From positions 1,984,001-2,048,000 of the forward strand of contig JBANDB010000001.1 in the NCBI GenBank assembly GCA_037576215.1: a stretch of DNA of 64,000 bases, in the 5' to 3' direction. Below are positions 11,150-24,140 of this stretch, in pieces. This DNA is from Armillaria gallica. Taxonomy: Eukaryota > Basidiomycota > Agaricomycetes > Agaricales > Physalacriaceae. The translations under genes and the position numbers were made by a program. Below the pieces are notes generated by a model. The model saw only the letters and a list, made by a program, of their open reading frames with translations, had not been told where the DNA came from and searched no databases. Positions within the stretch are counted from its first letter, which is position 1. Each line of letters starts with the position of its first letter.

Positions 11150-12235
11150 TTGGACTACTGGTCAACGAGGTGTTGCACTGGCAATGGTCCCTATCAAGGG
11201 AGCAGCATGTTTTCTGCACCATTGTTGACAAACAAGGCAATATCGCAGACTGCGAAGAACCCAATCATTGGTTTTCCGGACCAACACATCTCACAGATGA
11301 CTTCGAAGGGACATGATACAGATACAATAATATTAGTCTTGTGTTACATACTGCCAATAGAGCTACATATACACTGGAACACCGTGGGCATACAAACACG
11401 GGAACGGGAACAGGCGACAGGGAAGAAAGGCTTAGTGAAGCAGAGGAGACAAAGAGAGGTGGTGCACAATGAACTTGATCCAAAGTTCGAAGAGGAATAA
11501 GTTGTACTCACTGGAAAAATACTGGTGATCAAAGTCTTCATACCAGTAGAGATCTGAGAAGTTAAGGAAAAGGCCGGATGCTTTGAAGCACTACCCATCA
11601 ACGGAGACTCGACTAGTTGCGATTCCCACCCACAATACCGAAATGCGGCAAGGTGAGATGAACATCTGGCACTCTGAAAGTAAAGATAAGAAACTAATGT
11701 GCTGAGGTGATGGCAGTGCAGGGAAGTGAGACGGCAAAAGGTCACGAAGTAGGCAATCAATGATTGCTCTGCCCGTTCCGTTTGAAAACCCTTCGTTTCT
11801 GCTCAGCTGGAGACTCTTCTGAGGAGGGTAGGGCGGGTCCTGAGTAGATGTTGGTTACTGCAGAGCGAGGGATGGGAGCTTTGCCTACGGGGCGAATGGG
11901 TTCGAACTTCGTCTGGCACTGACGAGACAAATACGGTCAGGACGGGGGATTGTGGACCCGCAGTACAGACATTGTATACTTCGTCGTCGTCGCTGACAAC
12001 ACAGTCATCTGCCAAGTACTTGTGAGGCCAGTTGGCATGAGATTCAAATGAGATTCTTGTGAGTCGCGAACAGCCAAGTAGGTGCTCTCCTCGTCGTAGT
12101 AGTGATCATCGTTGGGATATGCCTGATATGTCTAGGTACGAATTGTCGTCTTTTGGTGACCTTGTCGCCATAGAGCCACGAGAGAAATGCGAGGAACGGG
12201 CGGGTAGTGCAGTTGCTGTCCTGGGGGCATCGTTA
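11150..12235. other. HET1 3' flank, no convincing gene
   Basis: This stretch is homologous to 23306-25025 behind HET2, with the hAT-like element absent here; the empty site is near 11966-11975. A short piece near 11470-11620 aligns with 18650-18770, suggesting a decayed common exon (ELDPK motif), but it is broken by stops here. No open frame over 140 codons has coding character. Confidence 0.4.
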
Positions 12236-14244
12236 CACCCCCATCAATGAAACGAGGATGAAAGGATGAGAGACTCGACAGACTGTAGAAAATTGGTTTG
12301 TTCGGGATGTCGTCCAGAGCGACCACGGAGAATGAGTGTACACGTCCAAGCCAGGGGTATCAAGATATCCAATAACGGGGGCGGCGAGATGGCCAAGAAG
12401 TGGAGAACATACGAGGTAGTCGAGGTGCAGGTACGGTCCGTAGTCCGAAAGTCTGAAAATTGCAATGTCGAACACCTTTTGCCGCCCTCTCGCTCATCCT
12501 CCAACCGCATCGCAGGCGCTATCGTAAACCCACCTGAATTGGCCATGGCTTCTTTAGACTATTCCGGCAATAGACCTCATCGACATATACCTCCCTGCCG
12601 GCTCTCTCTGGAGTACAATTGCCACGGAGCCTTTGGAAGAGTAACTCGTATAGTGAGACTACTGCCTCCAGACAACCAGTCGTTGTTGATATTGGCATCG
12701 ACCACCATCTGGGAGTGCAGACTAGGTTTAACAGACACGGCTGCCCAAGTCACTTTGAGCCAGAGCAAGTGCCAACTACCGAGCGACTCATGGCTCCGTC
12801 GCACATAGATGCTTTTTGGTGCGTTATCCATTCTCAAGCGCTTATATGCTGCTGATACAATCTTTAGTATGCATCATCAGCTCGCCTATTTAGTACGCTC
12901 TTGTGCTGTCAGCACAAGACTTGGATTCCAGACATCACATCCGCGGACTCGACGAATGCTCTTCGGCTCTCGAGCTACAATCCTTCACATAGACCAGGAT
13001 GGCCACTGAAACCATGGCTCAGGACTTCCGAGTCGGCAACCGGTATGAAAGAGCACCTCATTCATCGTGAGTGTGTCCTTGGTCTACTGGCATATTTTCA
13101 TTGACCCATTTCTAGACGGTTTTTGATCGCCTTCTCATGGTTCTCCTCCCGTTAGCCTTCGTCTTCGTCTTCTTATCATATCTATGATATCCGCCGGTGT
13201 CCGCCTGTATGGTTGATTCCGGATCTTGTCATTTTCGGCGTGCACGGAAGATCGGACTTGGGATTGCGGAAGGTGTGCCCTCTTTTTATTTACACCGAAA
13301 TTTCTCGCCGACTATGACATGTCGTCCAGGATACGTGGCTCATACGTGTCATGAATGCGTATGTCAAGAATCGGCATCAACTGGTGTACTACGCAGACCA
13401 TTCGTACTCAATTACAACACAGATGGGCATCTAGTAGATTTGAGGTGCATCAATTCTCCTTTGAAATATTTATTTACAACTAATCAATGCCACTGTGTTG
13501 GTAGACTCGTAGTCATTGCCCATTCCTTCATCGACAACCTATCGCGAAGTAGAACACGCCTTCATCGACCATACCTTACCACTGGATGCTACCATTGACC
13601 TGCAAGGCATGACCATGAAGCCTATTCGTTCATCTTGCAGGACGGCGACTATAAGTTCGTCTTGCTGAATGATGACAGTTGCGGCGGCACACCACAGAGA
13701 GTCGTCAGAGTCAACTTAGCCGATGAATATCCAGGAGGGTCACAGAAATGTCACTGCGCTTGAAGCTCAGAGAGGGCAGACTGAAGTTCGAAAGGGAGTA
13801 CATAGATTCTGCGATGGATGTATCTCCAGCGGCATAACATGCTGCTCTACGCGTACAGAATACTCCGATTGAGAGGATTAGTTTGCTACAGACACATAAG
13901 CATACTTGAATTGACAATTAGCTGTCGGTCCTCTGAGTATCAGAAGGCACGCATAGAAAGAAGTGGTGAGGCGAGTCTGGGATGCGGACCGGATAAACCC
14001 GGACTTCCTTGTTGATCAACGTTGCTTTCACTTTCACTGGCATTACATTCCTCAGCCTCTTACGACAGGTCAGCACCATCAACCCCTACTGTACCACCGC
14101 TACACTCGTTCAATACTGGACAAGGAACCGCAGAGAGAGGAGAAAACCGACGTTATTCTTCCAACAAGTACGAGCTTCTTTCCGTTCTGCATCGTACGAG
14201 ACTCGAGATAATCTCGTACGAACGCTGCTATTCTGATAACTATG
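12236..14244. other. Single-copy spacer between copies I and II
   Basis: I found no partner elsewhere in the window. There is one possible tiny first exon on the plus strand near 13001-13061 (MATETMAQDFRVGNRY, followed by a gtgagt donor) and an open frame at 12266-12808 without recognisable motifs. Nothing can be assigned to a family. No RNA gene was seen. Confidence 0.3.
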
Positions 14245-14263
14245 ACAGTCAGGATCTGACACT

Positions 14264-14640
14264 TTGCTAGGTGTCTCGAAGTATCATTCGAATATCCTTG
14301 ACCCGCGACGATGTATGTTTGTTGTGAGACGACATATCACGTTCCGGCGAGCAAGGGCAGGATGTGCATTTACAGGTGCGGGGATTTGGGGAGGTCGAGG
14401 GCCGGTGAGCTATGGAGGTTGCGCGCTTGGATCGTTAGGAGGCACAGAATTGTTCCACTTGTCTGAACGTGAGTTCTATATTTTCGCTCAGTTTCTTGCT
14501 GGCTAATATACTTGTAGCAGCCCCCATACCACGGCTTTCCGTTCGCCAAAGGCACATTCTGCGGTGAACTACCTAGGAAACGAGTTTTGCCGTGAGACGA
14601 CGCATCGGCTTCTGGCGGGCAAGGGAGACGCAAGGAAGGT
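14264..14640 (+). pseudogene. ORF X relic, copy II
   Basis: The first exon reads SKYHSNILDPRRCMFVVRRH and ends in ELFHLSE at a gtgagt donor, as in copy III. The 14-base deletion after the intron, also seen in copy I, puts the second exon (KAHSAVNYLGNEFC) out of frame. A further deletion near 14665 removes the part corresponding to APWVREV. Not expected to make the full product. Confidence 0.4.
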
Positions 14641-15310
14641 GACAGAAGGTGTAAGCGAGAATAGGGGTTAGGGAAGTCGCTTGACAGGGGAGGACGACGA
14701 TCCGCCGATCACACAAGACCTATCTCCCTCCGCACGGGCTGGGTCGTCCGCGCCCCCTCCCCTATACTTCCTTCGAACGTAAGGTCGATGTTCACCTTCA
14801 AACTGGACGTATCGAAGCGAAATCAAGAAAGGAGGGTCGGGCGCCGAGAGACGTAGCCTCGATGCGTTGTAGAGTGGATGAAAGGCATGTCTTCGGAGAT
14901 CGAGTTTGGCGGCTGATGCTCTTCCTGCAGGATGTTGACGATCCGCCTCAAGTCAAGTGAGTTCTATTCCCTTGATCACTTTTACAACGACTGAGGCGCA
15001 GGCGTAGTGATTACTTTGTCGTATCAAGACGATGACGACGACGAGGTTGACGAGGTTGTCAACCACGGGACGCCTTTGCTCACCCCCGTCGAACCCGTCG
15101 CGACTGATTAAATAACCGCCGTATGTTGAGGGCGACTCGGGGTTGGCCAACGGCGTCTTGTGATTAACTCGTTTGGCGTTTCTGGGTATTGAGAGGGTGA
15201 GCCGACTTTTCCTAACCTTTGCACGAGTTTCTGACTTGCCTATATTCTAGCTCGATGCCGTTTCTCCAAAGGTAGGTCTATCGGGGGTTAGGGTTGCTGA
15301 CAGCAGGTGC

Positions 15311-15454
15311 ACGAGTCCTTCGAGACTCGTACTCTTTTTTTGGGGGGCAAATCGGACCCACAACGGCAAGCCTCGGTTTCCCGTTGGAACGATTTCAACG
15401 GGAGACTACGCTTGGCCGGCGCACAAACGGGAGGATGCCCCCTCCCGTTTGTGC
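15311..15454. other. Three consecutive perfect or near-perfect stem-loops, copy II
   Basis: Within 144 bp: 15311-15330 (8-bp stem around a TTCG loop, one mismatch at the loop-closing pair in this copy), 15380-15402 (7-bp stem CCCGTTG/CAACGGG), and 15421-15454 (13-bp perfect stem GCACAAACGGGAG/CTCCCGTTTGTGC, 8-nt loop). All three recur at 37993-38134. It could be a structured RNA, a transposon terminus or a termination signal. No coding potential is evident. Confidence 0.55.
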
Positions 15455-15794
15455 ATTTTGCGAATACCTTCGGGGCGAGGAGATTATGATCCTACGAGGC
15501 AGAATGGCTGCTGACTGACGTGTTAATTTTGTGTTAGGAGCGTCTTCGGACAAATTTATTTCACTTGATCCTCTTCTATAAATTACATCCTGTACAGTAG
15601 TAATATCAATAAACATATTCTCCTCTTTCTTTGCTTATCACCCCCTCCCTCGTCGAGAAATCGGCCTTTTCATCGTCGTCCTCCTTATCATTGATGGCCA
15701 TCGGTGATCTCGCCAAACTCGTCATCGTAGGCCTCTTTCATCACCGCAGGATGTGCTAAAATAGCAACATTAACGAATGGACCTGTGACAAACT

Positions 15795-17672
15795 CACCGG
15801 AGACGAGACTCAGCCTCGAAAACGCCAGAGTTGCGTTTGATGCTCTTCTTCATGATCTTCCAATCATTGAGATAGCGACCGACGAGTTCACCCAGAAGTA
15901 CGGACACCTGGGTGTACAGCGTGCGAATTATGCAAATGTTTAGGGAAGGAGGAAGACACCTACGATTATGCTCCGGCGATAGCATCTTGACTCCACCCAA
16001 ATCCAACGGGAAGTGGCGTTCCCAAGAACACAACATTGTAACCTGTGCCAAAGGAGTCAGTCCAAAATATCAAGCTGCGTTGAAGGCGCCGTGCGTTAAG
16101 ACCAATGCTAAACCCGAACAACACACCCTCGAATAGAAGAACACCTAAGAGATGAGGACGCCAGACTACGTTGATTGGTGAGAGTATTGATTCCGTCCAA
16201 GATACGCGGTACTTGGCCATTTTGATTCCGGTAATACCGACAAGGGTCTCGATCCTGTAGTGGAGATCTGTGCTGGGTGGTTCTGGGACGGGTTTTACGG
16301 CTCGGTCATACATTCTAGGATACGTCAGTGAAAGCTGAAGATGGATTTTGGTCAGGTTGCTTACGTTTCATTCATGAAAAGGGCAATCAGAATGCAAACG
16401 ACGGCGCTGTACATGCAACCTATTCCATACGCCCACCTCCAGGTTTGCCGCGCGACGAGGAAGCCGAAGGCGAACGGAGAGGGGAATGGGGAGATGATGA
16501 ACCCCGTAGTCCAAATGTTGAGCTAGACAACAAATTAAACATGAGAACCAGTGTATTCTGTGCCACTACTTTTCGCGCTTGAAGATGGAAAGGATATAGA
16601 TCCGTGACAATATACAATCCCTGTGAGAATGTCTCAGAGAAGACACCAACCTCTTAATTAAGAGATATCACATACCGCAACCTGGGGGGCAGTCCTGCCG
16701 AAACAATATTATCAGCACGGGAAGAAAACACCAGTATCGGACTAACGCAAAGAAAGCCGTCAAACATCTCATGCCTGAAATGCTATCTTTAACTCTGAAC
16801 GTTAACGACGAGACGAAAGTTCCCACCAGTAAAAGTTTTCAGATTTGGCGCAAAGGTACATCCGACGAGGAAGCCAAGGGCAAGAACCTGTTCAATGATA
16901 GACAACGTCAATGGAAGCGCCCAAATTTAGACCATGCACTCGTGACCAGAATAGAATTGGAAGACGACCGCGAATGACCATCACCGCAAAGATGCCTCCC
17001 CATCCTTTGAGCAAGAACATTGGCTGGATTATGCAAGCCTGGAAGTGCATGAAGCAGACTAACCCAAGAGAAAAATACTCCAACTGAAAGTGTTGCCATT
17101 TTAGCGCAGCACCGGATGATCTTTTGATGAAAGAGGCTTACTTAGACGTTAGATTGTTGATCACTCCGGTGGTAGTATGGTATTGCTGAGCAAGCGGAAA
17201 GAGGGACGCAATTCCTGTGAGAAAGAAAAAAACCATCAGGCAATGAGTTCTCACGAGTACTAAGCAGAACTCTCACCTATACCACTGTCAAAGTCTGGAA
17301 CAATGGCGGCCAGCGTGACGATGAAGAGGTGGATGCTCTTGCGAGTATTACTCCAGTTCTGGGGATCGCGTGCTGAATCAGTTGGTTGAGGCCATAAGAC
17401 TTAAGTCTCGTCGCGAGAGAGCTTAAGCCTGGAGGCGAAGGTCTCGCCGAACTCGATTTTCGCCTCCCTGTGAACATGTCAGATGGTTGGATGTGGGGAG
17501 AATAGTTGAAGAGGAGAAGCTCGTACGCTGGATCGATGACCAATCTAACTGCGTGTTTTTCGTGAAACGTCGCGAGGTCGATTTCTGTTGCGTCTTCCTG
17601 AAGGACGATGCTAGGAGCAGAGTCGCCTCCATGTTTCTCAGAGTCGATGTCGGGCTTCTCGCTGGCAGACAT
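15795..17672 (-). pseudogene. MFS transporter, copy 1 (nonsense and 3' truncated)
   Basis: The minus strand starts at ATG 17672 (MSASEKPDIDSEKHGG) and follows the same exon plan as the copy at 38463-40368: cytosolic N-terminus, DPQNWSNTRKSIHLF, GWGGIFAVMVIR, APNLKTFT-type helix, LYIVTDLYPF, ARQTWRWAYGIG, INVVWRPHLLGVLLFEGVLF, and LLGELVGRYLNDW. These are motifs of a 12-helix drug/organic-solute MFS family. An in-frame TAA lies at 17401-17403 where copy 3 has AAA. The last two or three helices are missing: after ESRLR the sequence turns into an unrelated tail. Substrate is unknown. Confidence 0.7.
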
Positions 17673-18209
17673 GATGATGGGGGATACTTTTCCTCCAGAA
17701 AATCACCATCATCATATATACTCCGTTCGTTCGCTATGAGAAGGCCACTCAGGGCAGAATCTCACAGGGGTCCATTAAGCAGGTCAGACGGACGTTCCGT
17801 CGCAGTCCCTCTTCCCATTGTTGGAAGATAGTGGACACCTGTTTTGCATTTCTCATGCCGGTAACAAAATGCTCAAGGTTTGGTTGTTCCATCGCTCTCA
17901 GAGTGGACGAATGTTTTACCTGATCCTTCAAGAACTTGATAATAGGACGACTGCGGCCAGAATGCCGCCAGAGGCAACGGTCTACGTGGAAGAAAGCTAT
18001 TGTTATGACATTCGGGCAGAAAACATCGCACTTAGAATGTGATAGCAAGCTTCTAATAACCCATTAGATTCCAGGCGGACGGTGAGGATCTCCTACTATA
18101 CCTGTATAGTATGGGCTAACGATACTAATGACTATTCCAGGGCAGGTCCACACCAACGGTAGGCGAAAATAAGTCTCAAAGCATTGGAAGAACGCGAGTA
18201 TCCCTAGCA

Positions 18210-19190
18210 TGATAGGGTAGTCGACTTGACAAAAGGCGGCAGATTCTGAGGTGTGGTGTGTGTTGGTGCTGTTACCGGCACAAGGTCCCAATAAGGACCG
18301 GCCGGGCCCACAGCCTCCCTGACATGGCGAACCATGCGCTGTGGCCACGAAGGCTCGTACCGTTGTGATCAGTGTTGAGTGTGTTGTGCGGAGTGGAGAC
18401 TCTTCGTAGGGTACATTGAAGACAACGGACCAAGCTTGAGCCTGAGAGCGGGAAGGCCATGAGAAGTAGATGATGGAGTCCGCATTGTATGGACCTGGGA
18501 TCGCAGTTGAACTGCATTTTCCGGCACTAGTCGCGCTGGATACCCTGAGCGGGGTATACCAAGAATTCGGTCGCGAAATGGCTGGAATACCCTCAGTACG
18601 TCGATACAAAGATGCCGACATTGTATCCGACAGGGAAATTTCCTACGTCGAGATGAGCTTGATCCAAAAGTCGAAGATGAATGGCTTGATGCTCCCTGGA
18701 AAAATGCTGGTAGTCGACGAAAAGAGCGGGCGATTCGTAGCACTACCCGTCAACGGCTCCAAGGATACGAAGTAGCATTAACGCCAGGCCTGCGGGTGCC
18801 ATCCATGGTCTCGACAATCCTTTGCGCAGCGGTGGTAATGGTAATTGAGTGGTAAATCGTGAGCGGTGCAATCTGTCGTGGTGGTGGTACAGGAGGTGGT
18901 TACAGGAGGGATCGGACCATCTAGGGGTATCTGCGACACAGATATTGACTGACTCGATGACGAAGAGCGAGACGACGGCGGCTGGAATTGAACCGAAGGG
19001 CCTTCCTGGGGCGATGAACGACGGGACCCTGAAGAGGGTCTGAGGATTGAAGCGTAGTGTAGGTGACTTAGTATCACGATGTCGGGGGGTATGATCCGGA
19101 TCCATGAATATGCAGAAAGACTATGAAAAGTCAGCACGAGAAGATCTCAATTGAACGTCGACTCACAACGAACAATACAGCAAAATACAG
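18210..19190. other. Promoter-like block and unidentified insert between MFS1 and the HET2 upstream block
   Basis: 18210-18500 repeats the 1965-2250 block in degraded form. From 18500 the sequence is specific to copy II. On the plus strand, 18470-18775 is open (101 codons, ends GSKDTK plus stop), and another frame over 18650-18780 reads DPKVEDEWLDAPW, which matches a degenerate ELDPKFEEE behind HET1. I cannot tell which frame is real. 18780-19190 is low-complexity Ser/Pro/Thr in translation and shows nothing recognisable. Confidence 0.3.
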
Positions 19191-19199
19191 CTAGGTACA

Positions 19200-20725
19200 C
19201 AGATCCGATGTAAGGAGTACTGAGGAGAACGTACGGTGCGTCAAGCGTCCTCCTACGTGTCCGCTAAGCTCAGATCCATGTTCCCTCCAGGATGGACCCA
19301 GAGTCTCCACATGCTCGATCTAGGATAGGTCTCAGATGTTAAGGTGCTGGAAGACGTACCCAGGTTGTCTTCCCTTCTCCTCGGACGTTACCCAATGACG
19401 GCTCACGTAAAAGGTCTCAGAGGACGTGTTCCCTCATTTCCTGGCTATATTGCAGGAAACAAGACGACTGCCCCCCTGGCCCCCATACGATCATCACAGC
19501 GTATCTATTGACCTATCGCCGTATCGTTTCCGACAAACGTGTTTCTGGTGGTTTACCGAATGAACATCAATCTCCTCCTGAAACCGTCGGCTCTCCTATA
19601 CCCCAATCACCGTGGCGGGTTACAGTGTCGTTGTGACCCGTAATATTACCCAGTCTCTCTCTCGGTCGCCCATCCTCCCAATTACGCGCTTTGTCAATCT
19701 TTGGATATCGATCATCGCTATGAGAGGAGACACGCTGTGCTGACAGCTACATCCGATAGGAGGACCCTGGCCTCGACCATCTGTGCAGTTCCCTACGACC
19801 TACCATGAGGATCGTCGACTCATATCGATAGGAAAGGGGACGAGCTACGGGTCGCTGAGTGTCGAGTCACAGTTGGGAAGATATGAAGTCCGGGGAGAAG
19901 ATTTATCCCGTATGATCCTACTTGTAAGTGTAACATTTGAGGACCGTCGCTTTACCTCCCTCTTTTCCTGATGTTATTCTGATTGCCGCTTTATCTCTCA
20001 GAGATTTTTACGTCGCTTCATATGCCTGATAATCCAAAGACTGGATAAATCGTCGCCGAACACTCGTAACTTGTCTGCCTCGCCGTATTCCCTCGCAGTA
20101 CCTATGATATGTCGATCATGTTTCGGCTTTCTTTATTCCAGAAAACTGTTCAAGTCGCATGATCTCGCTCATCAACGTTCAAAAGTGATGTCTAAAACGA
20201 GGAGGGAGGCTGCCGGAGTCAGGAGATTGCTTGTACCTCGTTACCTGGGCCCATTCGTCTCTTATAGATTCCACCTGATACAACAGACCTCGGCTGATGA
20301 TGTACGTCCCATTCAATAAGTATAGGCGCTCGACTCAATGTTCTTCACCAGAGCCTCTTTGAACTGCTCTACACGCTAATATGTTCATTCTACACAGTCC
20401 GTTTGAGTCAGCATACGCAGTGCGAAATCTTCACTGTGTGGTGATACCTCGGCTAGCCTCGAGTCAAAGACGATTGATCCAGAACTGAACTGACCATTGT
20501 GGAGGCATTCAGAACCAGATGTGGGAGGTACAACAAGGAGGTTCTCTCCGTCAACGTGCGGTGGATAATGGTGCGCGCTCACCACTCGTATTCAATGAAA
20601 GCAAGAAGTGTACTCATACAGATATCAACAGATATGCCTATCTTTGCCGTCGATTTTCCTGTCGTCGTCTATGATGGGGTCTTGGGGTCTAAATGTTACG
20701 GATGGCTTAGCGCTGAGAAGTCATC
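19200..20725 (+). other. HET2 upstream block (relic of the gene described at 6900-8340)
   Basis: This is homologous to 6370-7870. The exon corresponding to MSYGSLSVESQLG is present at 19852-19923 but its ATG is ACG here. The HDLAHQRSKVMSKTRREAAG exon and its gtacgt donor are kept near 20159-20300. The block ends in a junction at 20720 that brings it about 150 bp from the HET2 start, about 720 bp shorter than in copy I. Confidence 0.35.
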
Positions 20726-20866
20726 GGCGTGGGAACCCAGTGTATCCGGCGGTAAACCCCTTCCACACCTATCCACGGTGACTTGAGCATCTCTCCTCTG
20801 CACTCCCTGGGACGATATCTTGAAAGCACTGAAACGGGAAATAGTGGGTACTTACCTATTTCGACG

Positions 20867-23305
20867 ATGTTAGTGCTCTCATGGTTTACAGGACGCTCGC
20901 TTTTGCTTCGCATCAGGTCGATTTGGAAACACGTGCGCTCCGCATTCACAACACCACAGAGACCAATGGATCCAGCTCTGAGCGTAGCCGCTACTTCCGA
21001 CCAAAATACGAACATAATCTCGCCTTTAATGATGGTAGAGGAGACGCAACGCCCGACGGGGAGTTATCTTTCAGATAATGGAAAATCCGCGTTGGAGGCG
21101 ACACCTGGTTTGTCGACTGCCGCACGACCAGAAGTACCCACAGTATCGTCGGTGGCGGGTAGTCAGATTGATCCTACGGGTGTCAATGAGGACTCAACTG
21201 ATTATGCTTCCGATGATATCAATGACCCATTGAGCAACGTCTTTTCAACTCCACAGACACAACAGGATTCACCTCCGAGCGGGGCGTCTGTTTCGGACGG
21301 GAATACCAATTTAACCGCACCTTCAGAGACGGTAGAGGAGATTCAACACTCGACGGGGAGTGATTCTTCAGAAGGTGAGGACCCCGTGTTTAAGTTAGAG
21401 GCGATACCTGATTCGTTGGGCGCCGTGCGAGCAGAAGTACCATCAACCTCGTCGGAGGCAGGTTCTCAGAGTGGTCCTGTGGATGATGAGGAGTCTGATC
21501 TTGATTCCGATGATGCCTTTAACCCACAGTACTATCCTGAAGAATTTACATGTAACTGGGTATGTCAGTCGGCAAAAGAGACAGAAGAAATTTAATTATA
21601 TTTCCAGGGCATCACTCTCCCCGAAGTCACCCTTTCCGCGGTCACTGAGACCGGCCAAGCGGAAATGTCTATCAAGGTTCCCAAGCAGCGGTCGTACACG
21701 GGTCGAAACCCTGTTATACCATCCTCTCTTGCCGACACTCCCTGTGCAACGCTGGGCATTCAGGTGGTCTTAGATCGACTGAATGCCACGCTCGGAACGA
21801 CACATACCCTAACGCCATCTCTCTCCTCACTTCTCGAAGACTATATTGAGAAGAACTACGATTTTGGAACAGCTTATGGCCGGCTTCGCCCAGTATGGAA
21901 CACACATAGGTATAGCAACATGCAAGGCGAACTCCACAGACGTGAAAAAGAGGACACTGAGCGGCGACGAAATGCACTGGTAGGGAACCGGATCGTCAAA
22001 CCCAATTTGGAGCCTCGACGTGTATGGGACCTGTATAGTAATCGGGTGGTGCCCGATTGGATCCCGCATTCATCACCAATACGATGGGCGACAACCCCAA
22101 TCTCGCATGCATGGGTAGCTCAGACAGATCGTGTGGATGTGTGGACGCCTATCAATGGGAAGGAGTGGCCTGTGCCTATACCAAAGGATGCAGATCTCAA
22201 TCTCATCCGGATCGAGATGCTGAATCTGGGAATGCAGTACGCATGGCTGGACGTGCTGTGTTTGAGACAGAAAGGGGGGCCGAGGGAAGATCTGCGTGTG
22301 GAGGAGTGGAAGCTGGATGTGCCTACAATCGGATCGGGGTATGGCACATCCGAGGTTGTGATCTACCTGAGTGGGCTGGGGCGGCCGTTGAGGTTGAAGG
22401 ACGGCGACTTGGACAGCGATCAGTGCTGGTTTCGACGTGCATGGACACTCCAGGAGGTCGGGGGTGCGATGAGGATCATTGCAGGGGATACGCCAGATGG
22501 ACCGATGCATACAACGCCAATAGACGATGACAGTAACTATGAGACTGAGCTGCTGATCAGGTTTCACAAGCAGCTGGAGTCGACGTCACGATGGGAGGGT
22601 TGGTGGGAACCATTTGCTGCACTGGCAGAGATGCAGAAGCGAGTGTCAACCAATGAGGTGGACAAAGTCGCGGGACTCGCATTCCCTCTGCTGTCCGATT
22701 GGATACCCGCATACCATGAGAGCGAGACTCTCGAGGATGCGTGGACGGCGCTGGTGGACGCAATGTACCCTTCGATACGCTCTCAATTCCTCTTTGCGTA
22801 TCCCAGAGAAGGACTCGGGCACAAGAAATGGAGACCATCGTGGGACCAGGTCATGACGCCGCCTCTGCCCGCAGATATCGACCAAGTTCTTGGGTATATT
22901 GACCATGATACCAAGACGGATGAGGACTGTTATTTTGGGCCTTGCATCGAAATGGGGCTTGTGCGGGGATTGGACGCGGGATTGGCAGAAGGGCATGATC
23001 GACATGGGGAGTTGATTGTCGAAGGCACATGGGGGTTCAAGCACACATTCAAAATCCATGTCACCCACAAATTTCCGATACCTGATGACACGTACACACT
23101 ACTTGGTAGTTTTCAACCGTCATCTGACAGTGACTCGGACTCGGAGAGAGAAGCGAAACCGAAACAGTACTGGGCTATTGGACGACGAGTGTCAGGAAAC
23201 CGATTTCAGAAGATGTCGGTGTTTGTGATGGACGACATGGAAGAAGTGCAAAGGCTGGTGAATCTCTACCAGGTGGCCCTATACTCTACCAATGTACTAG
23301 TTTGA
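20867..23305 (+). CDS. HET-domain protein HET2
   Basis: Exons are 20867-21559 and 21608-23305, joined by a 48-bp intron at the same position as in HET1, giving 796 residues. ATG 20867 matches HET1's start; the frame is open 28 codons further upstream, so an earlier ATG at 20783 is possible. The two acidic repeat units are kept. The HET core reads PISHAW, YAWLDVLCLRQKGG, VVIYLSGLGRP, CWFRRAWTLQE. Relative to HET1 there is a 5-residue insertion before the core (near HSSPIRW) and a short SDSDSDSE insertion near residue 745 that extends a surface loop. No premature stop. HET1 and HET2 differ by scattered substitutions in both N-terminal and HET regions, so they are distinct alleles or paralogs rather than an assembly echo. 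Confidence 0.85.
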
Positions 23306-24140
23306 TTGGACTACTGGTCAACGAGGCGTTGCACTGGCAACGGTCCCTATCAAGGGAGCAGCATGTTTTCTGCACCGTTGTTGACAAACAAGGCAATATC
23401 ACAGACTGCGAAGAACCCAATCGTTGGTTTTCCGGACCAACACATCTCATGGAGTTGGATGACTTCGAAGGGACATGATACAGATATGATAATATTAGTC
23501 TTGTGTTACATACTGCCAATGGAGCTACATATACACTGGAACATTGCGGGCATAGTACAAACACGGGAACAGGAACAGGACACAAATGGGACAGGGAAGA
23601 AAAGGCTTAGTGAAGCAGAGGAGACGAAGAGAGGAGGTGCACGATGGACTCAATCTAAAGTTCGAAGAGGAATAACTTGTGCTCACTGGAAAAATACTGG
23701 TGATCGAAGTCTTCATACCGGTAGAGAAGTCAAGGAAAAGGTCAGATGCTTTGAAGTACTACCCATCAACGGAGACTCGACTAGTTGTGGTTCCCACCCA
23801 CAATACCGAAAGCGGCAAGGTGAGATGAACATCTGGCGCTCTGAAGGTAAAGATAAGAAACTGATATGCCAAGGTGATGGCGGTGCAGGGAAGAAAGGTC
23901 ATCGATATCTCGAGGTAGGCAATCAATGATTGCTCTGTCTGTTCCATTCGAGAACCTTTGTTTCGGCTCGGCTGGAGACTCTTCTGAGGAGGGTAGGGCA
24001 GGTCCTGAGTAAATGTTGGTTACTGCAGAGTGAGGGATGGGAGCTTGGCCTACAGGGCGAATGGGTTTGAACTTTGTCTGGCACTGATGAGACGAATACG
24101 GTCGGGATGGGGGAGTGTGGACCTGCGATACAGATGTCGT

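Larger units (their letters stand above)
913..12235. repeat. Segmental duplication, copy I
   Basis: This long unit is repeated in the window with the same orientation. Sub-blocks and their partners: methyltransferase 1030-1990 with 56.95-58.0 kb; promoter-like 1965-2360 with 18.21-18.5, 40.9-41.3 and 57.97-58.36 kb; unidentified 2390-3630 with 58.4-59.6 kb; ORF X block 3636-4560 with 14.4-15.3, 37.07-38.0 and 59.6-60.54 kb; 4570-5060 with 60.55-61.02 kb; 5100-5950 with 61.03-61.87 kb; 5820-7870 with 41.6-43.67, 61.76-63.8 and, from 6370, 19.2-20.7 kb; HET gene with copies II and III; HET 3' flank with 23.3-25.0 kb. Identity is high by eye, with scattered substitutions and small indels. Copies I and IV are closest in layout. 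Confidence 0.85.

Noticed and set aside
13001..13061. Casein-kinase-I-like first exon (DFRVGNRY)
   Set aside because: Too short; no kinase motifs follow in any frame.
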